DNA of 64,000 bases from Micropterix aruncella (GCA_944548615.1 OX155952.1:682001-746000), one strand, 5' to 3'; positions 1 to 11,830 are shown, counted from the stretch's first letter. The notes: generated by a model not told the origin, from the letters alone. Numbers and translations are program-made.

Positions 1-1618
1 CATTGCAGGGTTTCGGATTCGATTTTTTTCATTGATGTGAGGGCATGTGTCGCTTTTAGTTTTGATTTTCAGCTGACTAATATTGATCGCAGCTTTTTTA
101 TATTTCCTTTAGAACATAAAAAACCAAAATTCAAAATTTAAAATTCTTCCATCTGTCAAGTAGCTCGTCTTGTCTTGTTATTTCCCTTGAAATAATAGGT
201 AATCGAGTAATTTTACGTGTAAAGAAGTATGGTTGCTTAATTTTTTAGATAATTGGATGAAGGGTATAAGCGATACTAGTCGTAAAATGAGCCCAACTTA
301 CCTACATCTCTTTCCGCAAGTGAGAGAAATTCATCATTCTCGTTTACACCTAAAGCATTCCTGAATCCGAGCAAGGAAATCCTTCGTCACGATGTAAGTG
401 GCTTTTATAATTATTTACTTTATAATCATCTATTTAATCAATTCTAAAAAGAATATACACACAAAACTGTGTGTATATTCCCTCAGGTTTCGCCCCTCCG
501 TACGCCCCTCAAAAGCTAAACATGTTCCGTCAATACCACCTTGTTTTTCTAGGAGATGTTGGTACCGTACGCCCAAAAAATATTATGATGATGATGGGTC
601 AAAACATTTGGGAATCATCCATTTATTTTGAGTATGCAATGTGATGTGTAAATTGGCACCTATCCATCATATCATATCATAGACATTGATCTCATCGGTT
701 AGAAATCTATTGACTACCTATCATTACAAGCAATTTTTGATATCCTAACACATATTTAATTTTGACACAAGACCGGATAACCTTATTGATTATTCTTATG
801 ACATTGAACTATCATCAAGTCGTGGGTTTTTCTAGACATAGATATTTCTGATATAAAAACTCGAATTTTTATTAAAGGAATAAATCATCGGGGTCATCAG
901 TCAATAGAAATATGTAAACATTAAAAAAAACTACTAAAATATGTTTAACAACATCCATCTCCTTCTTGTTTATGTGATCGTTAAGACTATTAACTACCTA
1001 AATTGTAATAAATTGTTCACCTTTTGCCTCCTGTTAGTCCAGTATCAAGATTTATGTTTTTTCTGATGAGTTTTTTATGTCGTTTGGCAGTAATATAGTG
1101 GATTCCTGATTAAAAGCATATAGATTATAAACACGCGGTAACACAGACTACTGTGAAAAAGACTTCGAACACTTTGAGCTTCTTTGAATAAATGTTGATA
1201 ACTACTCATTAAATCATCATATTTATAAAAATTAAAAGCCACATTTACGGTTAATTACAATCCATTTAATTGTAAGCAATTACATCAAAAATTAAATTAC
1301 AACTTAATATTTAGTGTGCGCCTTACGCTCCGTTTCTGCCAAGCGGGTTGGCGCATTTGAAATTTATTTTTTAATATATTCTTCGGGTATTTTTTCCCAG
1401 TTTTTTTTTGCTCTTTCCAGACATCTTCTTTATTAGTTGGGCGTCTTTTTTTTTATTGCCCAAAGATTCCCAAAATGGCACAATTAAATTATGATCGGGA
1501 ATCTGGGTAGGCCAATCAAACAAATCAAATACCCTAGTAAGTTTCTTTGCTCATTTTTTTAAATTTTATTTATTCTGTGTTGTTGGGGTTGTTGTTTTAC
1601 TGCGGGATAAAATTATTC
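1..1618. other. AT-rich stretch, no gene recognised
   Basis: Only short, low-complexity open frames are present here. I see no splice-supported exon, transposase or reverse transcriptase motif, or terminal repeat. It is probably old, decayed intergenic or intronic DNA. Confidence 0.5.
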
Positions 1619-1622
1619 TTAA

Positions 1623-2309
1623 CCCTTCGAGTAGCGGCATAATTTAATGGCAGACCGCGGCAATTTATTGGAATTTCTTGCAATATCGCCGCTCTCGACA
1701 AAAGGTACTATAACTAAGGAACTACTATAGCAATCATAAAAATAATAACTGTATAATGATCGCTTTGAAATTTTGTATATATCTACCATATTGAAATTCC
1801 ATACCATATGTTTCATTTTGTCGATAAATTAGATAATTATAAATAAATAAGAGAAAGTCGAAAAAGTGAAAAAAAGTCGGCATTTCTAACTTGTACTTGT
1901 CTTACGAAAACATACGGTACCCTATTTCAAAATTGTAAATACTATCGTGATCTTTATTAGATTCTCTATCAAAGGTAATATTTCGTTTTGCTTATTTACA
2001 TACATACATATTTAGATATTAGCTCATAAAACCAATAAAAAATTTGATAATTTCTCGAGAAAAAAATGATCATGTTTGACAATGAAATTTTACCAGAAAT
2101 GTTCGCGAAATGACGCGAGAAATTATTCTAGCGGTCGTCTATGTATCTATGGTAATAATAGGATATTTGGTATGGATTTTAGGATGCGTTCGAATTAGAA
2201 AATAATATTACCGTGCGCTCCGGGAGCAAGCCGCCAATATTAGTCGTTACGTAGTCAACGGTGTTCTGATGTGCAACCAAATTCGGTCGTTACGTAGCCG
2301 AAGGGTTCA
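1623..2309. mobile_element. piggyBac-type MITE (TTAA-flanked)
   Basis: The left end follows a TTAA at 1619-1622 and begins CCCTTCGAGTAGCGG. The right end reads GCCGAAGGG and is followed by TTCA, a decayed TTAA. The termini are inverted (CCCTTCG... at both ends). The family resembles the element at 37348-37655, including a subterminal CGACC-AAATCTGG-like motif. There is no transposase, so it is non-autonomous. A 65-codon minus-strand frame resembles one in the other copy, but this is shared repeat sequence and not evidence of a protein. Confidence 0.55.
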
Positions 2310-2680
2310 AGCTGCGTCCAGATGGAATTGCATAATTCCCAAATATTTTCATGTAACCACCTGCATTCAGTCTATCACGAATTCTGACCAAGGGTACTAC
2401 CATCGATTTAATTATAAAATCAATGGTACTGCATACATACTTACCTAACCTAACATTCATACATACATACTTAGGTACATTCAGACAAATAGCCATACAT
2501 ACATTTTTTAAAACCACTTTTTGGGTTCGTTGGACATGTAAATCTACTGAACTCTAAATATCTAAATTTTGCACGATCCCAATTCTTTGTTATTGTATAA
2601 TCAATGTTTGTACTATATTATTATTTTATTATTGTAAGTACTACTATAAGTACTTGATTATAGTATAATAATGTTTGTAC

Positions 2681-2800
2681 TATACGAGGGCCACATCGAA
2701 AGTTTCCGGAATGAATAAGAAAATAATACAATTATTGGCCAAAAATCGATTTATTGTTCCCCAAAATATTTCCTGTGAGCGTTAATACACTTTTTACACG
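2681..2800 (-). mobile_element. mariner terminal fragment
   Basis: It starts with a mariner-like terminal repeat, TATACGAGGG followed by TCGAAAGTTTCCGG. On the minus strand it continues into what resembles the end of a mariner transposase. The same end sequence caps the deleted mariner at 59134-59544, and part of it recurs near 23750. It is a fragment only. Confidence 0.6.
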
Positions 2801-2814
2801 ACTGCCTTACAAAA

Positions 2815-3084
2815 AAAGAAGTAATCTGTTCGGGGTTCATCTATGTATGTTTTCCGTTTCTGTATTCCACCATAACTTCTAAACGCTCGATCTGATTTAG
2901 AAGTAGGGGGTATTGTGTGAATTTTTATGTCATCCCGAGTGTCATAGGGTACCTTAACTGTCCAAATATCATGTAAATAGTTGTCTAAATGTCCAAATCT
3001 CCAAATGTCAATGAATTAACATAAATATTGGTGTCAAATGAAAATTTTGATTGGTACATTCCGAAAATATATTATATATTACAG
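2815..3084 (+). repeat. Interspersed repeat, copy 1 of 2 in window
   Basis: About 270 bp are closely matched, in the same orientation, at 57898-58165. Shared blocks include ATGTATGTTTTCCGTTTC, GAGTGTCATAGGGTACCTTAA and AAATAGTTGTCTAAATGTCC. It has no coding potential and its class is unknown. Here it lies between two mariner pieces, and the other copy is in a Nup188 intron. Confidence 0.75.
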
Positions 3085-3276
3085 GTCCACGGTCACATGG
3101 CTACTGTTGCTTTGGAGAATCATCGTACCCTAAATGCTGATTGGTACGCGACCATTTGCTTGCCGGAAGTTATTGACGAACTCCGTAAAATCAACCGTAG
3201 ACGCTGCATCATCTTGCGCCATGCCAAGACAAACGATGGAACATATTCCACGCCGAATTTGACGCCCCTTCGTTGA
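3085..3276 (+). pseudogene. mariner transposase fragment
   Basis: The frame reads VHGHMATVALENHRTLNADW, then YATICLPEVIDELRKINRRR and IILRHAKT. This is the middle of a mariner transposase just before its second catalytic aspartate. Functional family members have a HHDNA-type motif at this point; here it reads RHAKT, so the catalytic Asp is missing, and the frame then runs out. It is a dead internal fragment without terminal repeats of its own. Confidence 0.75.
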
Positions 3277-3474
3277 ACTGGTTAATATGGCATTTTTGTT
3301 TTAGTTTTTTGAGCATTATTCAAATTTTGTGGGATCCACCGCGAGCACAGCATTCTCACGGTCAAATTTTTAACTCTGCAAACCACCTACGAATTGTCGT
3401 CTTGCTTGGAGCCTTATCACCAAAAACAGCTTAAAGCCGATCGAGGCTCGGCTCAGCTTTTTTTTATTATTATT

Positions 3475-3680
3475 AGGCTACGCGGTGACAGGCGGGGGGA
3501 GAAACCCCGCCCACCACCCGGGCAGTTCTAACGACATGGGTCGTTTTATCTGCCCGGTATATCGTGCATCGACAACCTCACGCGTACCAGAAGGGTGTTA
3601 CGTGAGGGGTGGACGAACGGAGATATGGAGGAAGATTCTCCTGGTTTCTACCCCCTCCGGCACCCCGTGAACCGTTTATT
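3475..3680 (+). repeat. GC-rich repeat related to 7630-7870
   Basis: This is a GC-rich island in AT-rich DNA. It contains ACAGGCGGGGGGAG, CACCCGGGCAGTT, GTCGTTTTATCTGCCCGG and ACCAGAAGGGT. The same blocks occur in reverse orientation at about 7630-7870. The two CCCGGGCAG/CTGCCCGG segments can pair into a hairpin. A 61-codon frame crosses it but nothing supports it as a gene. Confidence 0.6.
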
Positions 3681-3761
3681 TAATCATAGAAATGTCAACA
3701 ATTCACTTACTATCTAACATTATAAAATATACAAGTTTTAGCTTACTCAGCTGTCAAATTA

Positions 3762-4115
3762 CACTTATAGATAGATAGAAAAAGATAGATAAATAGAAAT
3801 TATTTATTGCACATTTTAAAAAAAACAGACAACAGGCGGACTTATTGCTTAACGTACAATGTCTTACAGCCAACATTCGTGAAAGTGTAAGAATTCAGCT
3901 GCCAGTAAAGCAAAATAAACAAAAGAAACTTAATACTTAACAATAATTAATCAATTAACAAAAAAAAACATTTTTTTATATAATTAGGATTTGGAGGATA
4001 TTTGCAAGGAACGGAGGATAGCAGAGGATGTGATGAGACGTAGAAAAGTAGAAACCGTTGGTGCGTTTCTAAAATTTGACGGGAGCTGGTTCCATAGTCT
4101 AGCTGTTGAAAGTCA
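3762..4115 (-). mobile_element. LINE 3' end fragment (same family as 13861-15720)
   Basis: The block TTTATTGCACATTTT ... GGCGGACTTATTGC ... CAATGTCTTACAGCC, followed by GGGAGCTGGTTCCATAGTCTAGCTG, matches the 3' end of the LINE at 13861-15720. The last part corresponds to the ARLWNQLP-type C-terminal coding region. The element is 5'-truncated on the minus strand. Confidence 0.65.
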
Positions 4116-4824
4116 TAGATGTTGAAAAACTCACTTGAAATTTACACTATACCTAAAATCATACATCGAAAAATACCAGCTAAACCTATGGTATTGCAGA
4201 TACGCAATTTTAACATGACGTCACAATGAACAAAGAAATCACAGTTACATTAAACAAACTTAATTTTACAGCCAAAGAATTCTGTTTTAAAACGTTGTAG
4301 TTGTGGTGAGTTCTGGCAACTTTCAGTGTGACGAGAAAGTAAAGATAGTAGATGTTGCATAATCTGGAAACGCCCCCGTGTTGTTTTCTTAATAATGGGG
4401 CATTAGGTTATCAATTATTATGGACTTACAAAGCAAATATGTCAGCTGGCTGACGTTAGATGATGGGATCACGCGACAGGTCAGCGTCGACCCCAAGCGG
4501 ACCAAATTATCTGGTCGTCGCGCTGACAGCCGTGACCTCCTGACCTCAGCGGCCGTCATCCGATTCTGAACAATCTGCCTGCCACCAAGAAGTCTCCGTC
4601 TCCGTGACGAAATCACCAGATGGTGACGGAGCCCGATTTATTTATTTATTTATTTAGAATAATTGGTGCACAAACAAACATTGATTATTAATAATATGTT
4701 TACATAATTACTAATTCGAGTATAATATCATATGTGCACTCCGCATGCTTAATGAATAGTTGCCTAGGTATGTGCCGTTTATCCAAAGATTCACAAAAAA
4801 GTATCAATATAAAAACTATTATGG

Positions 4825-5395
4825 TTGTCAGTACGTCAAAGGAGAAACGTTCATATACTTGCTCTCCTCTATCGTGTACTCTTCCAATCATCATCATCCT
4901 GTATCTACGAGCTTTTTGAACCATTAAGTTCTCACGGTCTCGTACTTCGGTCAGCCTCTGACAGATTACTAAAAAAATCGTGGCATAATACTGATTTCTA
5001 TTCCTACTCTTTCTGTGTCCATGGTGCAAGACTTTGGATCGATCTCCGGGCAAATATACGAAACTCGCCTTCTTTACCATCATTTAAGACTCACCTCAAA
5101 GATCACCTTCTTTACCATTATTTAAGTAAGACTCACCTCACCTTTCTAAAAAGTAACCAGTTCTTCCCTTTCTCTCCTCTTCCTCTCCCAATTTTCTCTC
5201 TTTGGGCATCCTTAGTATTGAATACCTTTACTGTTCTGTATTTTATGCAGACAAACCTAATAATCTTTATTTCCACAATGCGTGCATGTACCACTAAGAT
5301 TAGGTTAGTTGTAAGACATTGCTATGTGGCAATAAGCTCGCCATTTTATATCATAATTAAGTGCAAATAAAGAGTATATTATTATTATTATTATC
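4825..5395 (+). pseudogene. LINE reverse transcriptase C-terminal fragment
   Basis: The frame contains RQRRNVHILALLYRVLF, SSHGLVLRSASDRLL, YSFCVHGARLW and SLPSFKTHLKDHLL. This is the usual C-terminal tail of jockey/CR1-group LINE ORF2 proteins, the region after the RT domain. A short UTR follows and ends in a (ATT)n run near 5375-5392. It is 5'-truncated, with no RT catalytic motifs present. Confidence 0.65.
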
Positions 5396-6332
5396 CTCAA
5401 AAATTATATTTATAATAGATTCAAAATAAAAAAAAATAAAGAAAAATAATCATTTGATATTCAATATGGAGTTAAAAATAATAATAATAATATGCTAATA
5501 AAAAACATACGGTAAATTATCAGTCTGTCTCATTATTTAGTCTCTAAAATGGACTCAACTGCTATGGGACTCAACTGCTAGAGGTTGAAAAAAAACAATA
5601 TTATCGGTTATGGTGTTGTATATGCATGGACGTGAGTTAGGATTGTAGAAAGATTGATTTGTCTGCGAAATGGGAAGGTGAAATATTAGGTGCTGCCTCA
5701 ATCGTCTGGATGGTACGTTGAAATCGTTTACCGACGTAGTTTTGTCTTCTTTTACCTGAGGTTTTTTAAGAACCACAACATTCTGGCAAATTTCGTTTTG
5801 GTCCAAGGGCCGGCTCTTTCCTGGCTCCAATGGAGCAGTTTGAGCTAAGCACCATTAAATGAATGGATGAACTTAAATAATTTTTTAATGAATACGCTTT
5901 TTATTTTTTCTGTTATGGTATATACGAGATGGACAGTCAGTTCGCATAACCTACCCATTAAGGGTACAATATTACCATCATAAGATGGGGCTTAAAGACA
6001 ATTTTTTTATTATATTTTAAAGTAAAATAATATATAAATACTAATCTCTAATCTCCTATTCATTCAGATTTATACTTTCGGTTATATTTTCCTTGGATAA
6101 TTCCTCGCTTTCATATTTTGAATAAAGCCTCGTGATATTGAGTATTTTATTACGCTTGATACAATATCTCGTATGACAAAACAGAACGAACTCTATTTAT
6201 TCTGCCGAGTACCTCATACAAGAAAATAATACTTTTGTTGACTGTTGATTCATCGATGCGGAGTTTTGAAGAATATTTTTATGTTTTACGTCTTAAAAAT
6301 TGCTGAGTTTCACTATTGATTATATATAATAT
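5396..6332. other. No recognisable gene
   Basis: This stretch is AT-rich with short unsupported frames. A 91-codon minus frame at 5555-5830 shows no motif I recognise. I see no terminal repeats or splice-supported exons. Confidence 0.4.
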
Positions 6333-8423
6333 TAGATTGGTCAATGCCATACCACGTTTTGGCAGCTAGGATTTTACTGCGAAACGCATCGTTTAGATGG
6401 CAATCATAGTTCCAAACATTGATCAATCTTTTCTTATGTTCAGTAGCCCAAAAGATGGCATTCTTAACACCGCGTCGTTACGGTATCCTATCTCAAAATA
6501 AAATAATGTATACCTATGTATAAAAAAAAAGATTTTTTAAATCATTGCTCTTAAAATTCTTTTATTATTGACAAACAGATGCCAATTATTTATTTGGTAT
6601 ACAGGTTTCATTGCGTAATAATTTCATGTTCAAATATACTAACTACACGGCATTCTAATTTCTGTGTTGTAATCAGCCTACATATAAATGCGATAGATCT
6701 GCTAGTAATTGAATTTATAGCTGTTATCATTGGTTAAATAATGGTTTTTTTTCAATAATATATCGGTAAGTACTTAATAAAAAACACATTCCTTATTCAT
6801 GTTATTATAGATGGACTATTTGTCCATCTATATGTTTTTAGTTCATCTATATCTATATTAGTCCATCTAGATATAGATGGACTATTTGTCCATCAATATC
6901 TATATTAGTATTTGTTTCATCGGACAATGAAATCAGCGCCACCTGCATATCACCGGCGCAAATAGAGCGGTCAACTACAAAGGGCACACCCGTCATTTCC
7001 CGTGAAATGAGCGCAGAAGACTTGGACAAAACAGTCCATCGTCAAGCTCCGCCACATGCCCGTAAGAGGCCAACGCCTTATCCGCGAGATAACCAGGTAT
7101 GTTACCCAGCGGGCTTACACTCACGCCCTTACTTCCAATTGCGACCAGATCACTCCGGTCTCTCGACTGGTTACGAGTTCGAGGTCGCCTGCGCGGTCTT
7201 CTCCCTTGCGAAGCGGTGAAACGGTGTAAACCGAATCTATCGCGGACCACGGCGTCCTTTGCCCGGCTGTTCACCCAGGATCGGGTAGCCGATGGTCGTT
7301 TCAAGAGCAGTCGTCGTAAGGTGAGCAACCATCCCCGCTCTATACCAGTGGCGTGATGCGTCCCCCCCGACACCAGTGGCGTGATGCGAAAGCCACTTCC
7401 AGCCCGAAGTGCCCGTCTATGCGCCGTCCCCCAAACCGCCCTCGCGGGCGCGTCCCCTACCTGAGGACCTTGGTTAGGCCGTCCTCCACGAGACCGCCCC
7501 ATGACCCATACGTCTACATACCCCCTCACTAACCACTTAGTCCCCCCGACATCCTGTCTGTGTTTGGTAGCCTGTCTTTGTTTAACTTCAATCTCTGTTT
7601 TGTGTTTATTTTATTATTATTTTTACGACTATATCTTATCTTCTTTTGTTGTTATCTTCTTTTGTTTTTTATACTGAATAAATGGGTTCTCGGGGTGGTA
7701 CGGGGGGGGGGGGTGGCTACCTTTCTTTACCCCCCGCGCGTATACCCTTCTGGTATGCGCGGGGTGTCGTTGCATGATATCCCGGGCAGATAAGACGACC
7801 ACCGTCGTTATAACTGCCCGGGCGGTGGGTGGGTTCTCCACCCTCACCTGCCGCCTTGAAACCACTAAACTGTTAGTTAGAGTGCACAATCGATTGGCTT
7901 GCGCCACACCGCACCGCACCGCGCCGTCCAGGAGCGCCAGAGGTTTGATTTCCAGGGGAAACTGACCAAGGCCAGAGTCCTACCCAGGTTCGCACCTCAT
8001 GCGTGGAGGCCGTCGGATATGTGTTGACCCGTGAGTGTGACAGACCCTGAACACATGGGTCTTAGTGGCCAACCCATAATGGGCCCATTAACTCCCAGAA
8101 ACAGGAAACTCTCTATAGGAAACAGTGCTGTTTCCAGACTCCCCCGACTGTTAGTCAGATTGTACAATCGATTGGCTTGGACCGCACGGTGCGCAGACCG
8201 TCCAGGAGCGTCTGTTGACTCCTAGGGGAAACTAGCCCTAAGGCCAGAGTCCTGCCCGGGCTCGCAATCCATGCGTGGAGGCCTCCGGATGGGTGTTGAC
8301 CCGTGAGTGTGACCAACCCTGAACATAATGGGTCTTCGTGGCCAACCCAGCAAGGGCCCATTAGCTCCCAAAATCACCGGCGCAGAAGGGTTGTCAAAAC
8401 TTTCTATGGCATTGAGCAATCTA
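6333..8423. mobile_element. TA-flanked TIR element (TAGATTG family) carrying a retroposon
   Basis: The left end is TAGATTGGTCAATGCCATAC followed by ACGTTTTGGCAG. The right end is the inverse, GGCATTGAGCAATCTA. Related elements lie at 17975-18780, 30889-31730 and 59587-60240. They share the internal block GGTGGCGCTGATAGCATTGTCC. Without the GC-rich insertion at 6961-8372 this copy would be about 670 bp. No transposase is seen. TA at both ends suggests a Tc1/mariner-type mover. The part at 6810-6905 is a run of short palindromic repeats around ATGGACTATTTGTCCAT. Confidence 0.65.
6961..8372 (-). mobile_element. GC-rich retroposon, composite copy
   Basis: It is flanked by a 12-bp direct repeat, ATCACCGGCGCA (6949-6960 and 8373-8384), as expected for target-site duplication. 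The 3' hairpin end (ACAAAGGGCGCACCCGTC-like) is at the left. The body runs to about 7350, is interrupted by unrelated GC-rich sequence (about 7350-7870), and then holds two successive copies of the 5' half ending at 8099 and 8367. Each of these ends in a GGGCCCATTA(A/G)CTCCC motif. There is no RT, so it is non-autonomous. Confidence 0.75.
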
Positions 8424-8804
8424 TACACTATATTATAATCAATAGTTTCACTTTAGATTGTTTTGATCCGTGCCCGATGAAGTTGAGTAAACAACAATGG
8501 CCTTCCGGGCTAGTGACGCAATCATCCACTTGCCTACGATTCTGTCATGACACGAACATTGCTAAACAAATCGATCTGATTGCTTGCACTCAGACGAGTG
8601 CGTCTTTATGAAAGACGTTGGTCGACTCTGTTATATTTTCCGCACATTGACACCGCAGAACCTAGGTAATACATCTGATCTACAGGAAAACGGGCGCGCC
8701 GAGGGTTCGTAAATGAGGTGGGCACGCCAACTGTTGGGGGGCCAACCTTTATAAGAGTCATTGCTCTACTTCTCTTGCTCTACTACTCCCAAGTAAATAT
8801 ACTT
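8424..8804. other. Unassigned, mixed composition
   Basis: No gene is recognised. A GC-rich patch (8690-8750) ends in TTTATAAGAGTCATTGC, which looks like a TATA-type promoter or LTR fragment. No matching second LTR is seen. Confidence 0.3.
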
Positions 8805-9204
8805 AAAATAATAATAAATTAATAGTTTAAAAAAAACACTAAAAACACGCTTTTATAAATGCACGTAAAAACCAAAAAATACAGAGGTCCGTGTAGAGGG
8901 GCAAGGCTATTTACAACAGGATTTCGCCCGGTTCCCTGAGGTGACTCTAGCGACATGATATTATTAACCACCCTCATGCCATTTAGTCCTTGGCACGTTT
9001 CTCACCTTGGCTTGGGTGGAATCTTTAACAACCTACTACTCTATTTACACGTCAATATACATCGTATATAGATATATCAATATTATTCTATTTACACTCT
9101 CCATGTACAGGTCTATATTCATTTTATATAGGCACCTATGTTAATATTTACACTATTTACGCTCAATATTTACAAGTCAATATACCTATAATAGGTTTGT
9201 TATA

Positions 9205-9805
9205 ACCTTGAAACCTGATCGTGTTCAAAGTCCATTACGTGACCTTTCTCACAAGTGCAAACACGACTATGATACGATATTCCATCATGGAATGCCAGTG
9301 CCTATCTTCCGGCTTCATCATCAGACCTTGAAACCTAATCGTGGTCAAAGTTCATTCCAAGACTTTTCTAACAAGTCCAAACACGGCTATGATACGATAT
9401 TCCATCATGGAATGCCAGTGCCTATCTTCCGGCTTCATCATCAGACCTTGAAACCTAATCGTGGTCAAAGTTCATTACAAGACTTTTCTAACAAGTCCAT
9501 AACACGGTTATGATTGGATATTCCATCATGGAATGCCAGTGCCTATCTTCCGGCTTCATCATCAGACCTTGAAACCTAATCGTGGTCAAAGTTCATTCCA
9601 AGACTTTTCTAACAAGTCCAAACACGGCTATGATACGATATTCCATCATGGAATGCCAGTGCCTATCTTCCGGCTTCATCATCAGACCTTGAAACCTAAT
9701 CGTGGTCGAAGTTCATTACAAGACTTTTCTAACAAGTCCAAACACAGCCATGATTCGATGTTCCAGTTCATATCTTCCGACTCCATCATCAGATCAGTTC
9801 CACAG
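9205..9805 (+). repeat. 120-bp tandem repeat (about 5 units)
   Basis: Unit starts at GACCTTGAAACCT are spaced 120, 120, 121 and 120 bp (9205, 9325, 9445, 9566, 9686). The unit carries GTCAAAGTTCATTCCAAGAC, ACACGGCTATGATACGATA and TGGAATGCCAGTGCCTATC. At 40 codons per unit, one frame stays open and gives repeats of MPVPIFRLHHQTLKPNRGQS; a 1-bp insertion in the third unit splits it in two. I treat the coding frame as incidental. Confidence 0.85.
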
Positions 9806-10039
9806 TTCCATATTATTGTATTGTCATCAGAACTACATACAGCTGCCAATTTTCATGACGGCACGATCATCGGAAGATGGTTAAATTAGTTACCTTAGAT
9901 TCCATTACATAGTTAGTTACATACCTACAGGTCGACCTAATAAAAGCGTGTTAAAAAGTCGTTATTTTGTTATTGTAGTTCTGATGACACTACAATAATA
10001 TGGTACTGTCGAACTGATCTGATGATGGAGTCCGGAGAT

Positions 10040-10195
10040 ATGAACTGGAACTTCCTGATGGAACATAGTATCATAGCTGTGTTTGGACTTGTTAGAAAAG
10101 TCTTGGAATGAACTTTGACCACGATTAGGTTTCAAGGTCTGATTGAAGGCGGAAGATAGGCACTGGCATTCCATGATGTAATATCGTATCATAGC
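10040..10195 (-). repeat. Inverted single copy of the 120-bp unit
   Basis: Read on the minus strand it contains GGAATGCCAGTGCCTATCTT, the CCTTGAAACCTAATCGTGG block and CAAGTCCAAACACAGCTATG in the same order as the tandem array at 9205-9805. This places one unit in the opposite arm of the inverted-repeat element. Confidence 0.8.
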
Positions 10196-10312
10196 CGTGT
10201 GTATGTGAATGTCGTATCATAGCCCAAAAGCGTGTTTTTAGTGTTTTTTTTAAACCATTAATTTATTTTATAAGTGCAGCAGCCATTTCGTGGGTCATAT
10301 TTACATAATTCA

Positions 10313-10600
10313 TCATAATTTAATGCGTATACAAAAATTCTTGTCTGTGCTGCTGACCGTTGACGAGTTCGCTCGTTGGAAGCAAACCCTGGGTGAAGCA
10401 TTCCTGTCTTGGTGAAACTTAGAACGGGCTGTCGTAATTGGATGCATAAACAAAATCATTTCTGTGCTGTTGACCGTTGAAAAGTCCCCTCGTAGGGAGC
10501 CGACCCTGCGTGCAGCAGCCGTGTCATGGTGAAACTTAGAACGTGTTATCATAGCGGAATGCGTATACAAAAATCGGTTGTCTGTAAAGTCGGTTTAGTG
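10313..10600 (+). repeat. Second tandem repeat, period about 118 bp
   Basis: Two and a bit units start at ATGCGTATACAAAAAT (about 10322), ATGCATAAACAAAAT (about 10441) and ATGCGTATACAAAAAT (10559). Each has CTGTGCTGNTGACCGTTGA and GGTGAAACTTAGAACG. A related partial unit occurs at 11285-11345 (TGACCGTTGAGGAATCCCCT). It is unrelated in sequence to the 120-bp unit. No function is assigned. Confidence 0.7.
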
Positions 10601-10853
10601 ACGATAGTTGAACGTGACAACGTCATAAGAAAATACTGATGGAATGGTTGCATTTGAAGCAGTATCATTTAAGATTCTGATATTGTTTATTACAAACACC
10701 CAAAAATATATGCTTTTATACTAACCGATTTGACTACAACATGTAAATGTATTATTGTATAGCAGTATAATTGTATAATTGTTTATTGTTTTTTTAATTT
10801 GAAAGCTTGAAATCTCAAACTGTTAAATAACGGTTTGACAAGGGTTTGAGCAC

Positions 10854-10932
10854 GCTGCGCCATCTAGCGGTAGGTAATACGTCGTAAATAAACAATATCA
10901 GCGACCTTTTACCAACCGCTAGATAGCGCATC
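10854..10932. repeat. Short inverted repeat, MITE-like
   Basis: GCGCCATCTAGCGGTAGGTAA at the left pairs with TTACCAACCGCTAGATAGCGC at the right across about 35 bp. It lacks coding capacity and may be a very short MITE or a remnant of one. Confidence 0.5.
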
Positions 10933-11830
10933 GTAATGATAGCTTTTCACACTTTTTTTTTTTTAATAAAAGTTGCTTACTTTGTTGCACTTTGTTGTAC
11001 CCACAAGAAAATTGCCCGTTCAGTAATAACATTCCGTATATCAAGAATACATATAAAATTATGTCAAGAATTTAAATCAATCTAGTGATTTTCATTCGTA
11101 CTATTTTAGACTGAGGTTAGTAAATAATTCTTGTCGCAACCGGTAGATGGTAGCATTTATATTGAATAATAAATATAATAAATGGAACGCCTCAGAGCGA
11201 GGTAACGCCGCATGACTCATGTTTTTTCGTGCGTGCAGCAGGCTCCATCGATTTATAAGACGTTGTCACGTCAAAACGTCGTATCTGTGGTGTTGACCGT
11301 TGAGGAATCCCCTCGTCGGGAGCCAACCCTAGGTGAAGAATCAGGTCATCGGAACTGAACTGAGTTCCCTCAATTCCTCATGGATCCCATCATTAGAACA
11401 GGATTTTGATAAAAATGGGAACAATCTGGAAGTATATCCTTTCAAATAAAAAAAGAATTTTCTAAATCGGTTCACAAATGACGGAGTTCTGAGGTAATAA
11501 ATATATATTTAAAAAAATGCAACTGAATTGATACCATCCTCCTTTTTTTGAAGTTGATTAAAAACACAATGATGCTGCAACACTCCTAACTAGGCAGCGC
11601 CTGTTCTAAGGAGGACATGTGTAATTTTATGATAATATATTTTCTAATCAATTGGTTTTATAATATACGATCAAAGTGGTTACGAAATTATTGTATTAAA
11701 ATAGAAAAAAAAAACAAATGAAATAATCATTAAAAACTCAAAATAATAATTAAATAATAAAAGTGGTTGAAATTAAATATGAAATAAATCGAAGAACAAA
11801 ATACTACCATTGATTTTATAGATTGATAGA
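10933..11830. other. No recognisable gene
   Basis: Mostly AT-rich. It holds a partial unit of the 118-bp repeat near 11285-11345 and otherwise only short frames without motifs. Confidence 0.35.

Larger units (their letters stand above)
8813..10262. mobile_element. Foldback-like element with tandem repeats in its arms
   Basis: About 45 bp at 8813-8858, with ACACTAAAAACACGCTTTTA at its core, are repeated inverted at about 10218-10262. Inside, 9205-9805 holds five tandem 120-bp units, and 10040-10195 holds one inverted unit. The central 9760-10040 segment is itself an inverted repeat around TATTGTATTGTCATCAGAAC. Long inverted arms with internal tandem repeats resemble Foldback/Galileo-type DNA transposons. 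No transposase is visible. Confidence 0.55.

Noticed and set aside
1619..1816. Small gene with a relative at 37474-37659
   Set aside because: Both frames lie inside TTAA-flanked MITEs of one family, so their resemblance is repeat homology. One even ends within the target duplication.
6993..7529. 178-codon minus frame
   Set aside because: It crosses from the GC-rich retroposon into an unrelated inserted segment. The composition is repeat-derived and no motif is present.
9205..9805. CRISPR-like array
   Set aside because: The repeats are directly adjacent 120-bp units without spacers, in a eukaryotic transposon context.
9208..9889. Secreted or structural protein made of 40-residue repeats
   Set aside because: The frame is open only because the DNA unit is 120 bp. 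It is broken by a 1-bp insertion, has no signal peptide, and the units belong to an inverted-repeat element.
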